Assembly: GCF_900096585.1 (NCBI RefSeq)
Contig: NZ_FMYH01000001.1
Span: 930,001 to 994,000 of the forward strand
Direction: 5' to 3'
Length of the DNA: 64,000 nucleotides
Source: Sanguibacter gelidistatuariae
Lineage (GTDB): Bacteria > Actinomycetota > Actinomycetes > Actinomycetales > Cellulomonadaceae
Shown here: one piece after another, positions 16,614 to 25,287 of the stretch
Layout of the letters: each line of letters starts with the position of its first letter
Numbering within the stretch: position 1 is the stretch's first letter
The notes under the pieces: model-generated
Seen by the model: the letters and a program-made list of their open reading frames with translations, nothing else
What the model was told of the DNA's origin: nothing
Databases searched by the model: none
Translations under genes and position numbers: made by a program

Positions 16614-17636
16614 GTGAGACCCGACGACGCGACCCGACTGCTGCCCGTAACCGGGCCCCCGGTGCCCCCCGCGCTCGCGGTCCTGGCAGGCTCGACGGCT
16701 CCCCCCGACGCTGGCCGCACGCCCCCCACCGCCTACGCAGTTCCGGTCCGACCCCGCATCCTGGCGCTTCTCGTCGCAATCGCCGCGGCGGTCGCGACCA
16801 TTGCCGTCTGGCGTGGTTTTGTGGGGACGCACCTTGGCCAGGTCGTCGAGGAGATCACCTACGACGGTGCGCTCTACGGGCGGACCCGCCTGTGGACCCT
16901 CGCCGAGCCGCTGCTCGACGTCGTCTCGGTCAGCTTTGTGGTGCTGGGCACGATCGTCGCGATGGGAGTCGCGCTCGTGCGACGCCGATGGAGCCTGGCC
17001 GCGCAGGTCGCGGTCGTCATGGTCGGCTCGAACGTCTCGACCCAGCTGCTCAAGAACTATGTCTTCGACCGGGCGGACCTGGGCACCGAGAGCTGGTGGG
17101 GGAACAGCCTGCCGAGCGGTCACACGACCGTGGCCGCCTCGGTCTCGGTCGCGCTCGTGCTCGCCGTGCCGCGCGTGGCCCGGCCCGTCGTCGCGCTGCT
17201 CGGTGCCGCGTACACCGCGGCGACCGGCATCTCCACGCTCGTCGGGCAGTGGCACCGGCCCAGCGACGTCGTCGCGGCCGTGTGCGTCGTGCTCTTCTGG
17301 GGGGCGCTGGCCTGCGTCCTGACCACCCGGTCCGCGCTAGACCCGGCCCGCCCAGGGGTGACGGGCGGCAACCGCTACGCACCGCGCGGCTCGGGCACCG
17401 GATGGACCCTCACGGTGCTCGGTCTGGTCGCGGTCGTCTGCGGCGTGGTGGCGGGGTGGGCGCTCTACCAGACGGCCTCGGTCGTGGAGTCCGCGGCCGA
17501 GGTCACCAGCCGCGTGGAGCTCGTCGCATACCTGGGTGGGGCCTGCGCTGTGGTCGCCGCGACGGCCATGGCATTCGCCCTGCTCCTGGCGCTCCGCCAG
17601 GCTGTGGCGCGTGCCACTGCGGGAGTTTCGGTGTGA
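16614..17636 (+). CDS. PAP2-family membrane phosphatase
   Basis: A 340-residue integral membrane acid phosphatase-type protein. The three-part signature is visible: KNYVFDRADLG, then LPSGHTTVAAS, then GQWHRPSDVVAA, giving the Lys-Arg, Ser-Gly-His and Arg-His-Asp residues of the PAP2 active site. At least six hydrophobic helices follow the N-terminal 50 residues. Likely substrates are lipid phosphates such as phosphatidic acid or undecaprenyl pyrophosphate, handled on the outer side of the membrane. The GTG at 16614 is preferred because TATCGT is six bases upstream; earlier in-frame starts give Arg/Ser-rich sequence with no similarity to the family. Confidence 0.88.
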   Translation: MRPDDATRLLPVTGPPVPPALAVLAGSTAPPDAGRTPPTAYAVPVRPRILALLVAIAAAVATIAVWRGFVGTHLGQVVEEITYDGALYGRTRLWTLAEPLLDVVSVSFVVLGTIVAMGVALVRRRWSLAAQVAVVMVGSNVSTQLLKNYVFDRADLGTESWWGNSLPSGHTTVAASVSVALVLAVPRVARPVVALLGAAYTAATGISTLVGQWHRPSDVVAAVCVVLFWGALACVLTTRSALDPARPGVTGGNRYAPRGSGTGWTLTVLGLVAVVCGVVAGWALYQTASVVESAAEVTSRVELVAYLGGACAVVAATAMAFALLLALRQAVARATAGVSV

Positions 17637-17751
17637 CGAGCGTGCCCTGAGGCCGTAGGCTGCCGAGTTGAACGCCTCTCGCAGCAGACGCTGCTGCTGA
17701 CCGAGCGCAGATCGATACCACGCAGTCCTCGTCACGGAAGCAGGCCCTTGT

Positions 17752-20613
17752 ATGTCCGCAGGTCGCAAACTCGTCATCGTGGAGTCGCCGGCCAAGGCGC
17801 GCACGATCGCCGGCTACCTCGGCGATGACTACGCGGTCGAGGCGAGCGTTGGTCACATCCGCGACCTGCCTCAGCCGTCCGACATGCCGGCAGACATGAA
17901 AAAGGGCCCCTTCGGCAAGTTCGCGGTCAACGTCGACGGCGGCTTCGAGCCGTACTACGAGGTCTACGCGGACAAGAAGAAGAAGGTCGCCGAGCTCAAG
18001 AAGCTCCTCAAGGACGCCGACGAGCTCTACCTCGCAACCGATGAGGACCGCGAGGGCGAGGCCATCGCCTGGCACCTGCTGCAGGAGCTCAAGCCCAAGG
18101 TCCCGGTCAAGCGCATGGTGTTCCACGAGATCACCCGCGAGGCCATCAACCGGGCGCTCGAGAACACCCGCGAGCTCGACACCCGGCTCGTCGACGCCCA
18201 GGAGACGCGCCGTATCCTCGATCGTCTCTACGGCTACGAGGTCTCACCCGTCCTGTGGCGCAAGGTCCGTCAGGGTCTGTCCGCCGGGCGTGTGCAGTCC
18301 GTGGCCACCCGCCTCGTCGTCGAGCGCGAGCGTGAGCGGATGGCCTTCGTCTCCGCAAGCTACTGGGACGTCTCGGGCGAGTTCACCACGCTTGCCGGCC
18401 CCGATGCGGGGGAGTGGTTCTCCGCAAAGCTCACGCAGGTCGACGGCGCGCGCGTGGCCTCCGGCCGCGACTTCTCAGACGCCGGCGTGCTCAAGACGCC
18501 TCAGGGGATCGTGCACCTCGACGAGACGGCCGCCGCCGCGCTCGTGACCGCCCTGGCCGACCAGCCCGCCGTGGTCCGCAGCCTGGAGACCAAGCCGTAC
18601 ACCCGTCGCCCGGCGGCCCCGTTCACCACCTCGACGCTCCAGCAAGAGGCCTCCCGCAAGCTGCGGATGTCGTCCCGCCAGACGATGCGCACCGCGCAGT
18701 CGCTGTACGAGAACGGGTACATCACCTACATGCGTACGGACTCCCCGTCGCTGTCAACGCAGGCCACGGACGCCGCGCGCCGTCAAGCCGCCGAGCTCTA
18801 CGGTCCCGAGTTCGTCCCGTCCGCCCCCCGCGTCTACACATCCAAGAACAAGGGCGCGCAGGAGGCCCACGAGGCCATCCGCCCCGCCGGGGACGCCTTC
18901 CGCACCCCGGCCCAGGTGTCCCGCGAGATCAGCGGCGACCAGTTCAAGCTGTACGAGCTCATCTGGAAGCGCACGGTCGCCTCCCAGATGGCCGACGCCC
19001 GCGGGTCGACCGCGTCGGTGCGCCTCGCCGTGACCGGCACGCTCGGGTCCGACGCACCGACCATCGGGCGCGCCTCGGCCGGGTCGACGACCGAGGCCGT
19101 CTTCGCGGCGTCGGGCACGGTCATCGCGTTCCGCGGCTTCCTCGCCGCCTACGAGGAAGGCCGCGACACCGACCGCTACGACGCGCCCGCGACCGCGAAG
19201 AAGACCGACGATGAGGCCCGGCTGCCGCAGATGGCCCAGGGCGACGACCTCAGCTCTCGTGACCTCGCGGCCGACGGCCACGCGACCTCCGCCCCGCCCC
19301 GATTCACCGAGGCGAGCCTGGTCAAGGCCCTCGAAGAGCGGGGGATCGGTCGCCCGTCGACGTACGCCTCGACGATCTCCGTCATCCAGGACCGCGGCTA
19401 CGTGCTCAGCCGCGGCCAGGCCCTCGTGCCCAGCTGGCTCGCCTTCGCGGTGATCCGGCTGCTCGAGGAGCACTTCGGCCAGCTCATCGACTACGACTTC
19501 ACCGCCGCGATGGAGGCCGACCTCGACGCGATCGCCGCGGGCGAGACCGAGCGTGTGGCCTGGCTGACGAAGTTCTACTTCGGCGACGACGGCTCCGGCG
19601 CGACCAGCGGGGAAGGCCTGCACGAGCTCGTCGAGAACCTCGGCGACATCGACGCCCGCGAGATCAACTCGATCTCGATCGGTGAGGGCATCACGCTGCG
19701 CGTGGGCCGCTACGGCCCCTATATCGAAGACACCGCAGCCGAGGTCGCCGAGGGTGAGAACCCCCCGCGCGCCTCCGTGCCCGACGACGTCGCACCCGAC
19801 GAGCTGACCGTCGCCAAGGCGCGCGAGCTGCTCGAGACGCAGGGCGAGGGCGACCTCGTCCTGGGGACCGATCCCAGCACTGGCACGACCATCGTGGCCA
19901 AGGGCGGACGCTACGGACCGTACGTGACCGAGCTGCTGCCCGAGCCAGAGTTCGAGGAGGGCCTCTCGGCCGCCGCGCTCAAGCGCGCCAAGGCCGCGCT
20001 GCCCAAGCCGCGCACGGGCTCCCTGCTCAAGACGCAGTCCCTGCAGACCATCACGCTCGAGGACGCGCTGCAGCTGCTGTCGCTGCCCCGGGTGGTCGGC
20101 GTGGACCCCGAGACGGGTGCGGAGATCACCGCACAGAACGGCCGCTACGGCCCGTACCTGAAGAAGGGCACGGACTCCCGGACGCTGCCGAGTGAGGAGG
20201 CCATGTTCACGGTCACTCTCCCCGAGGCGCTCGAGATCTACGCCCAGCCCAAGCGCGGCCGCGGGGCCACCGCTGCGCCGCCGCTCAAGGAGCTCGGCGA
20301 GGACCCGACGTCGGGCAAGCCGATCGTCATCAAGGAGGGCCGCTTCGGGGCCTACGTGACCGACGGGGCGACCAACCGGACGCTGCCCAAGGACATCACC
20401 ATCGAGGCGATCACCCACGAGCAGGCGGTCGAGCTGCTCGCGGAGAAGCGCGCCAAGGGACCGGTCAAGAAGACCACCCGCGCGGTTGCGGCCAAGAAGG
20501 CGCCGGCGAAGAAGGCCGCGACGACGAAGGCGGCGGCTGCTTCGAAGACTGCTGTCGCGAAGGCTCCGGCCAAGAAGGCTCCCGCGAAGAAGGCTGCTCC
20601 CGCCGCGGAGTGA
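17752..20613 (+). CDS. topA: DNA topoisomerase I
   Basis: Type IA topoisomerase of 953 residues that relaxes negative supercoils. TOPRIM domain at the start (VESPAKARTIAGYLG; DEDREGEAIAWHL). The DNA-linking tyrosine is Tyr326 in ITYMRTDS. No C-terminal zinc fingers; instead there are four TopoC-type repeats with cores GRYGPYIED, GRYGPYVTE, GRYGPYLKKG and GRFGAYVTDG, followed by a basic tail of about 45 residues rich in Lys, Ala and Pro that binds DNA, as in other Actinobacteria. GGAAG (17735-17740 region) precedes the ATG. Confidence 0.97.
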   Translation: MSAGRKLVIVESPAKARTIAGYLGDDYAVEASVGHIRDLPQPSDMPADMKKGPFGKFAVNVDGGFEPYYEVYADKKKKVAELKKLLKDADELYLATDEDREGEAIAWHLLQELKPKVPVKRMVFHEITREAINRALENTRELDTRLVDAQETRRILDRLYGYEVSPVLWRKVRQGLSAGRVQSVATRLVVERERERMAFVSASYWDVSGEFTTLAGPDAGEWFSAKLTQVDGARVASGRDFSDAGVLKTPQGIVHLDETAAAALVTALADQPAVVRSLETKPYTRRPAAPFTTSTLQQEASRKLRMSSRQTMRTAQSLYENGYITYMRTDSPSLSTQATDAARRQAAELYGPEFVPSAPRVYTSKNKGAQEAHEAIRPAGDAFRTPAQVSREISGDQFKLYELIWKRTVASQMADARGSTASVRLAVTGTLGSDAPTIGRASAGSTTEAVFAASGTVIAFRGFLAAYEEGRDTDRYDAPATAKKTDDEARLPQMAQGDDLSSRDLAADGHATSAPPRFTEASLVKALEERGIGRPSTYASTISVIQDRGYVLSRGQALVPSWLAFAVIRLLEEHFGQLIDYDFTAAMEADLDAIAAGETERVAWLTKFYFGDDGSGATSGEGLHELVENLGDIDAREINSISIGEGITLRVGRYGPYIEDTAAEVAEGENPPRASVPDDVAPDELTVAKARELLETQGEGDLVLGTDPSTGTTIVAKGGRYGPYVTELLPEPEFEEGLSAAALKRAKAALPKPRTGSLLKTQSLQTITLEDALQLLSLPRVVGVDPETGAEITAQNGRYGPYLKKGTDSRTLPSEEAMFTVTLPEALEIYAQPKRGRGATAAPPLKELGEDPTSGKPIVIKEGRFGAYVTDGATNRTLPKDITIEAITHEQAVELLAEKRAKGPVKKTTRAVAAKKAPAKKAATTKAAAASKTAVAKAPAKKAPAKKAAPAAE

Positions 20614-20620
20614 GCATGCG

Positions 20621-20653
20621 CCGGGACCTGACGCCGAGGGCGTCGGGGCCCGG
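20621..20653 (+). terminator. Probable hairpin after topA
   Basis: GACGCC (20630-20635) pairs with GGCGTC (20639-20644) and outer CCGGG (20621-20625) pairs with CCCGG (20649-20653). It begins eight bases after the topA stop. Confidence 0.45.
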
Positions 20654-20765
20654 ACGCTCGTGAGACGGGGCTGAGCCACCCCGGGCGTGTCGCGACGTAG
20701 CGCGGTCGGGGCACGGCCGTAGGGTCGATGCACTGGATTCTCTGGGCGCGCTCACAGGAGGTCCG

Positions 20766-22028
20766 ATGACATCGACGTCATCGTCTGTTCCGCTGTTCCT
20801 CACGTCTGTCCCGTCCCGCCGCCGGTGGGCCGCGGTCGTCGGTGCGTTCGCGCTCGTGGGCGTGGCCGGGTGCTCGGGGACGGCCGCCGAGCCACCTCCC
20901 GCGGCAGCCTCACCTTCGACGGCAGCCTCACCATCGGTGGTTCCGGAGCCGAGCCCGAGTCTGACTCCCTCGCCGAGCCCGACCCCCACTCCCAGCCCGA
21001 CCCCCAGCCCGACGCCGACGCCCCCTCCCGCGCCGGCGCGCGCCGCGACCAACGTCCCGATGACCAAGCTGGCGCCGGGGGAGATGCCTCCGCAGTTCGT
21101 GATCTTCTCCTTCGACGGGGTGGGCTGGCACGAGCGGTGGACGGAGTTCTCCGAGGCGGCCGCCCAGGTTGATGCCCGGTTCACGGGATTCCTGACCGGT
21201 ATCTACCTGCTCACCGACGACCAGCGCGGTGCCTATACCGGCCCCGGGCACACCAGCGGCAAGGCGTCGGTCGGCTTCGGTGGTAGTGCCGACGACGTGA
21301 CGACGCTCGTGGGCGACCTCAACACCGCCTACCTCGCCGGCCACGAGATCGGCACGCACTACAACGGGCACTTCTGCGCGGACAACGCCCCTGGCGGGGG
21401 CGCGTGGTCCACCGCGGACTGGAACAGCGAGCTCGACCAGTTCTTCACGTTCTGGGACGACTGGCAGACCATCGACTCCCTGCCCGACGCCCCCGCACTG
21501 CAGGTGCCACGCTCCTCCGTCACAGGCGGACGTACCCCCTGCCTGGAGGGCGACTGGGGGCAGATCGCCCCGGCCTGGGCTGCGCACGGGCAGACCTACG
21601 ACTCCTCGATCCCGGGCAACGGCATGGCCTGGCCCAAGCAAGAGAACGGCCTGTGGGAGTTCCGGATGCAGAGCACACAGTCCCCGACGCTGGGGAACGT
21701 CATGGCCATGGACTACAACTTCTGGTACAAGTTCAACAAGGCCACGAACGAGCCGGCGCGCGCCACTGAGATCCACGACGCGGTGCTGGGCACGTACCGG
21801 CACATGTATGAGGCGGTCTCGACCGGCAACCGGGCTCCGATGCTCGTCGCGAACCACTTCAACCAGTGGAGCGGGAACGCCTTCAACCCGGCCGCCCGGG
21901 ACTTCATGCTCGAGGTCTGCGGTCAGCCTGGCACGATCTGCGCCACCTACCAGGACGTCATCGCCTGGATGGAGCTGCAGGACCCGGCGGTCCTCGCCGA
22001 GCTCCAGGGCAGGGCGCCGGTGTTCTGA
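20766..22028 (+). CDS. Polysaccharide-deacetylase-like lipoprotein
   Basis: A 420-residue secreted lipoprotein: signal peptide with lipobox VAGC near residue 36, then a Pro/Ser/Thr linker of some 50 residues spanning the cell wall, then a NodB-like domain. The metal-binding motif HEIGTHYNGHF provides His198 and His202. The first motif is FSFDG with only one Asp (Asp117), whereas standard NodB domains have FDDG, so this is the atypical branch. It may remove acetyl groups from peptidoglycan or another wall glycan, or only bind it. AGGAGG lies just before the ATG. A 118-base gap follows. Confidence 0.75.
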   Translation: MTSTSSSVPLFLTSVPSRRRWAAVVGAFALVGVAGCSGTAAEPPPAAASPSTAASPSVVPEPSPSLTPSPSPTPTPSPTPSPTPTPPPAPARAATNVPMTKLAPGEMPPQFVIFSFDGVGWHERWTEFSEAAAQVDARFTGFLTGIYLLTDDQRGAYTGPGHTSGKASVGFGGSADDVTTLVGDLNTAYLAGHEIGTHYNGHFCADNAPGGGAWSTADWNSELDQFFTFWDDWQTIDSLPDAPALQVPRSSVTGGRTPCLEGDWGQIAPAWAAHGQTYDSSIPGNGMAWPKQENGLWEFRMQSTQSPTLGNVMAMDYNFWYKFNKATNEPARATEIHDAVLGTYRHMYEAVSTGNRAPMLVANHFNQWSGNAFNPAARDFMLEVCGQPGTICATYQDVIAWMELQDPAVLAELQGRAPVF

Positions 22029-22110
22029 GGCCGCGGCCGCGGCGGGGACGGGAGCGCGCGGACGGGGCTCGCAAGGCCCGGCCGACAGCGACTTCGCTGG
22101 TGAAAGCGAT

Positions 22111-22140
22111 GTCACAGGTGACGGCGGTGTCGGCTAGCGT
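22111..22140 (+). promoter_or_regulatory. Leaderless promoter with overlapping palindrome
   Basis: TAGCGT at 22135-22140 sits six bases before the ATG at 22147 and would be the -10 of a leaderless transcript. The inverted repeat GTCAC-AG-GTGAC at 22111-22122 covers the expected -35 position, so it could be an operator. Confidence 0.45.
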
Positions 22141-22146
22141 TGTTCC

Positions 22147-23205
22147 ATGACTTCCCACACTGACGTGACGACCGCCTCCTCCTCCGTGCCCAACCCCGAC
22201 CAGGCGCCCGCCGTGCGCTGGGGCATCCTGGGGGCGGGAGGGATCGCCGGAGCTTTCGCCGAGGCCGTCACCACGGCGACCGCGTCTTCGATCGTCGCCG
22301 TGGGATCACGCTCGGCCGACAAGGCCCGCTCCTTCGCCGACGCCCACCTGGGTGCCGACGCCGCTGCCTCTCGCGTCCACTCCTCCTACGAGGCGCTCGT
22401 CGCCGACCCTGACGTCGACGTCGTCTACGTCGCGACGCCGCACTCACACCACCGCGAGCACGCCCTGCTGGCTATCGCCGCGGGCAAGCACGTGCTCGTG
22501 GAGAAGGCATTCGCCCGCAACACGGCCGAGGCGACCGAGGTCTTCGAAGCCGCGCGTGCGGCCGGGGTGTTTGTCATGGAGGCCATGTGGACCCGCTTCC
22601 TGCCGCACATCGCGGCGATCCGCGAGGTCCTCGCGAGCGGGGAGATCGGCGACGTCATCACGCTCACTGCGGACCACGGCCAGTACTTCGACATTCCCGA
22701 CACCCACCGGCTCCTCAACCCGGACCTCGCCGGCGGCGCCCTGCTCGACCTCGGGGTGTACCCGGTCTCCTTCGCCCACGACATCCTCGGCGTCCCCGAG
22801 TCGATCACCGCGGTGGGTACGCTCACCGAGACCGGGGTCGACGGCCAGGTATCGATGATCTTCGACTACCCCGGACGCACGCAGGCCGTGCTGAACTGCA
22901 CGCTGTGGGCCGCGACACCGACGGCCGCCACGATCACCGGCACCAAGGGGCGCATCGAGATCGACGGCGCCTTCTACGCGCCGACCGGTTACCGCGTCGT
23001 GCTGCGAGACGGAGGGACCCGCGAGGTGCCGCGCGCCGACGTGGCGGGGCTCGCCTTCGAGGCGGCCGAGGTCGCGACGCGGGTGCACGCCGGTGACACC
23101 GAGTCCGAGCGGATGAGCTGGCAAGGGACGCTCGACGTGCTCGCGGCGATGGATGACATCCGCCGCCAGGTGGGCGTCGTCTTCCCCGGTGAGGTGGTCG
23201 CATGA
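22147..23205 (+). CDS. Gfo/Idh/MocA-family NAD(P)-dependent oxidoreductase (first of tandem pair)
   Basis: A 352-residue dehydrogenase acting on a sugar or polyol. The N-terminal Rossmann fold has WGILGAGGIAGAF; the family hallmark Glu-Lys is in GKHVLVEKAF; the C-terminal alpha/beta domain carries GGALLDLGVYPVSFA, with the conserved Asp of the substrate site. It is closely similar along its whole length to the next gene, sharing YVATPHSHHR and LVEKAF. It overlaps that gene by four bases (ATGA). Substrate unknown; the motif set is that of the dihydrodiol dehydrogenase or glucose-fructose oxidoreductase-like branch. Confidence 0.85.
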   Translation: MTSHTDVTTASSSVPNPDQAPAVRWGILGAGGIAGAFAEAVTTATASSIVAVGSRSADKARSFADAHLGADAAASRVHSSYEALVADPDVDVVYVATPHSHHREHALLAIAAGKHVLVEKAFARNTAEATEVFEAARAAGVFVMEAMWTRFLPHIAAIREVLASGEIGDVITLTADHGQYFDIPDTHRLLNPDLAGGALLDLGVYPVSFAHDILGVPESITAVGTLTETGVDGQVSMIFDYPGRTQAVLNCTLWAATPTAATITGTKGRIEIDGAFYAPTGYRVVLRDGGTREVPRADVAGLAFEAAEVATRVHAGDTESERMSWQGTLDVLAAMDDIRRQVGVVFPGEVVA

Positions 23206-24254
23206 CCTCCCGGCCGGTCCTCGTCTCTGGCGTCGCGGGCGACCCACGCCTCGCGCCGTCGCTGCGCTGGGGCGTGCTCGGTGCGGGCAACATCGGCGGC
23301 TCCTTCGCCGACGCCGTGGCCCAGCACACGGCCGGCACCGTCCTGGCGACCGGGTCTCGTGACGTGGCCAAGGCCGTGACCTTCGCGGCCAGGCACGGCA
23401 TCGATCGGGCCTACGGCTCCTACGAGGAGCTCGTGGCGGACCCGGATGTCGACGCGATCTACGTCGCGACCCCGCACTCCCACCACCGTGACCACGCGCT
23501 GCTCGCGATCGGCGCAGGCAAGCACGTCCTCGTGGAGAAGGCCTTCACCCGCAATGCCGCCGAGGCGCGCGCGGTCATCGACGCTGCCCGCGGCGCCGGG
23601 GTGTTCGCCATGGAGGCGATGCTGACCCGGCACCTGCCGCACGTGGCAGCGATCCGGGAGATCATCGGCCGGGGTGACATCGGCGACGTGCGTGAGATCC
23701 GCGCAGGCTTCGACGTGGACGTCCCCTTCGACGCCCAGCACCGGATGTTCGATCCGAACCTGGCCGGCGGGGCGCTGCTCGACCTGGGCATCTACCCCTT
23801 GGCCTTCGCGGTCGACCTGCTCGGGTCCCCCGACGAGGTCCGCGCGACCGGCCTGCTGACCTCGACCGGGGTCGACGCGCAGGAGACGATCGTGCTGCGG
23901 TACGGCAATCACGCCCTCGCGACGTTGAGCACGTCCATCCGCACGAGCGCACCGAACACCGCCACGATCGTGGGCTCGGCCGGGCGGATCGAGATCGCCG
24001 AGCGGTACCTCATGCCCACGACCTTCACCGTCACGGCGGCGGACGGCAGCGTGACGGAGTATGACGGCCGCGTGCGCGACGCCGCCGGCGACCTCCTGGA
24101 CGAGGGCAAGCAGTTCGAGGCCGCCGAGGTGGCGCGCTGCGTCGCGGCGGGGCTGACCGAGAGCCCGCGGATGACGCTCGACCAGAGCCTGGAGCTCATG
24201 GAGATCATGGACAGCATCCGGGCGCAGATCGGGGTGCGCTACCCGGGGGAGTAG
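23202..24254 (+). CDS. Gfo/Idh/MocA-family oxidoreductase (second of tandem pair)
   Basis: A 350-residue paralogue of the preceding protein. Rossmann motif WGVLGAGNIGGSF, EK motif in HVLVEKAFTRN, and GGALLDLGIYPLAFAVDLLG in the catalytic domain. The ATG at 23202 overlaps the previous stop. The pair probably arose by tandem duplication and may act in succession or as a heteromer on related sugars. It ends 21 bases before the tail of the convergent small gene at 24276. Confidence 0.85.
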   Translation: MTSRPVLVSGVAGDPRLAPSLRWGVLGAGNIGGSFADAVAQHTAGTVLATGSRDVAKAVTFAARHGIDRAYGSYEELVADPDVDAIYVATPHSHHRDHALLAIGAGKHVLVEKAFTRNAAEARAVIDAARGAGVFAMEAMLTRHLPHVAAIREIIGRGDIGDVREIRAGFDVDVPFDAQHRMFDPNLAGGALLDLGIYPLAFAVDLLGSPDEVRATGLLTSTGVDAQETIVLRYGNHALATLSTSIRTSAPNTATIVGSAGRIEIAERYLMPTTFTVTAADGSVTEYDGRVRDAAGDLLDEGKQFEAAEVARCVAAGLTESPRMTLDQSLELMEIMDSIRAQIGVRYPGE

Positions 24255-24275
24255 ATCCGGAGCGGGCCGCGCTGC

Positions 24276-24539
24276 CTACGCGGCGTCGGGCGGGGTCGGG
24301 GCGCTCGGCCCCGGCTCGACCGGTGTCGCCACCACATAGCTGCTGCCGTCCGGTCCGACCACCCGGGTCAGTTCGGTGCGCAGGGCAATGTCGCGACCGC
24401 GCTCGGCCTCGGTGGCCGCGCGCAGGGGCGCCGTCGAGTCGCCGACCTGGGCCGGTCCGAAGATCGGCAGCAGTCCCTCGGTGATCCGCATGCCAGCGGA
24501 CCTGCGGTCAGCACGTTTGGTCGAGCGACGTCCGAACAT
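24276..24539 (-). CDS. Small protein of unknown function, divergent from ohrR-like gene
   Basis: An 87-residue protein with no recognised family. It begins with a basic stretch (MFGRRSTKRADRRS), has a central ITEGLLPIFGPAQVGD segment and an acidic/polar middle, and ends in a Pro-rich tail. No membrane helix. GGGGAAG seven bases before the ATG supports it. It shares its upstream region, including the palindrome at 24556-24584, with the OhrR-type regulator transcribed the other way, so it may be controlled by that regulator. Confidence 0.65.
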   Translation of the reverse strand: MFGRRSTKRADRRSAGMRITEGLLPIFGPAQVGDSTAPLRAATEAERGRDIALRTELTRVVGPDGSSYVVATPVEPGPSAPTPPDAA

Positions 24540-24555
24540 CTCAGCTTCCCCACTG

Positions 24556-24584
24556 CTTGGTGCACAAATGATTTGTGTACCAAG
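24556..24584. promoter_or_regulatory. 29-bp palindromic operator between divergent genes
   Basis: CTTGGTGCACAAAT (24556-24569) and ATTTGTGTACCAAG (24571-24584) are inverted copies with one mismatch in 14 positions, around a single central base. AT-rich palindromes with ACAAAT-ATTTGT cores are typical of MarR/OhrR operators. It covers the -35 area of the regulator promoter whose -10 is at 24602, so binding would repress. Confidence 0.75.
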
Positions 24585-24601
24585 ATTAGCCGCACCGTGC
24601 C

Positions 24602-24607
24602 TACGAT
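24602..24607 (+). promoter_or_regulatory. -10 hexamer for leaderless transcript
   Basis: TACGAT, six bases before the GTG at 24614, with no ribosome-binding site; 18 bases downstream of the palindromic operator. Confidence 0.55.
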
Positions 24608-24613
24608 GTCACT

Positions 24614-25099
24614 GTGACCTCTGTCCAGACCCCTGTCGCCTCCGCTGGCCTCGACCCCGCGGTCGACCCGCTCGCCCTCGAGAGCCAGGTCTGCTTCGCC
24701 CTCTCGGCAGCCGCTCGCGCGATGGTGGCGATCTACCGACCGCTCCTGGAGCCGCTGCGCCTGACCCACCCGCAGTACCTCGTCATGCTTGCGCTGTGGG
24801 AGCACGGCGACCTGTCGATGAGCGAGATCTCGGCGATGGTGCACCTCGACCCGGCCACCGTGACCCCGCTCGTGCGGCGGCTGGACACCCTAGGCTACGT
24901 CCACAAGACTCGCTCTGAGCGCGACGCGCGAGTCGTGACCATCTCGCTGACCGACGTCGGGCAGGCCCTGCGCGCGGTGGCCGAGGGTATCCCCGCCCAG
25001 GTCGTGGCACGCACCGGGATGTCGGTCGTTGAGCTCACCGAGATCCGCGTCATGGTGGCCAAGGTGGTCGACGCCGGTCAACGCGCCGGGGCGCTCTAG
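24614..25099 (+). CDS. MarR-family regulator, OhrR-like with sensing cysteine
   Basis: A 161-residue winged-helix repressor. Cys27 in SQVCFALSAA lies where OhrR proteins keep their peroxide-reactive Cys. The DNA-binding part is QYLVMLALWEHGDLSMSEIS, then HLDPATVTPLVRRLDTLGYV, then the wing SERDARVVTISLT. It would sense organic hydroperoxides, release DNA when oxidised and so derepress its target. The only gene sharing its operator region is the 87-residue unknown at 24276; the OsmC/Ohr gene in this window is 26 kb away. GTG at 24614 is set by the leaderless -10. Confidence 0.85.
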   Translation: MTSVQTPVASAGLDPAVDPLALESQVCFALSAAARAMVAIYRPLLEPLRLTHPQYLVMLALWEHGDLSMSEISAMVHLDPATVTPLVRRLDTLGYVHKTRSERDARVVTISLTDVGQALRAVAEGIPAQVVARTGMSVVELTEIRVMVAKVVDAGQRAGAL

Positions 25100-25121
25100 C
25101 CCGTCCACACCCGCCCTCCGT

Positions 25122-25232
25122 CCTCCGCCGAACTCGTGAGCGCGCTGGCGAACTCGTGAGCCACGGGACGTTCGCGGTCCTGAACCGCCCTGGCTCACGA
25201 GCTCGGCGAGCGGCTCACGAGTTCGGCGGAGG
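25122..25232. repeat. Nested palindrome (GAACTCGTGAGC family) in convergent gap
   Basis: Outer arms 25122-25141 and 25213-25232 are exact inverted 20-mers. Inner arms 25149-25163 and 25191-25205 match with one mismatch, giving four copies of a GAACTCGTGAGC core in alternating orientation. The element lies between two genes that converge (the MarR gene and the HAD gene) and would fold in either transcript. The same core recurs at 54281-54378. Confidence 0.85.
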
Positions 25233-25287
25233 TCGGGCGAGCGGGGGCCGCGGACCGGGGGTGGCCGGGCGGCGGTCGGCGGGTTTT

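Noticed and set aside
22147-24254. Tandem oxidoreductases as inositol dehydrogenases
   Set aside because: They lack the FRDxxIHDxD motif seen in the iol operon enzyme and are not near the iol operator.
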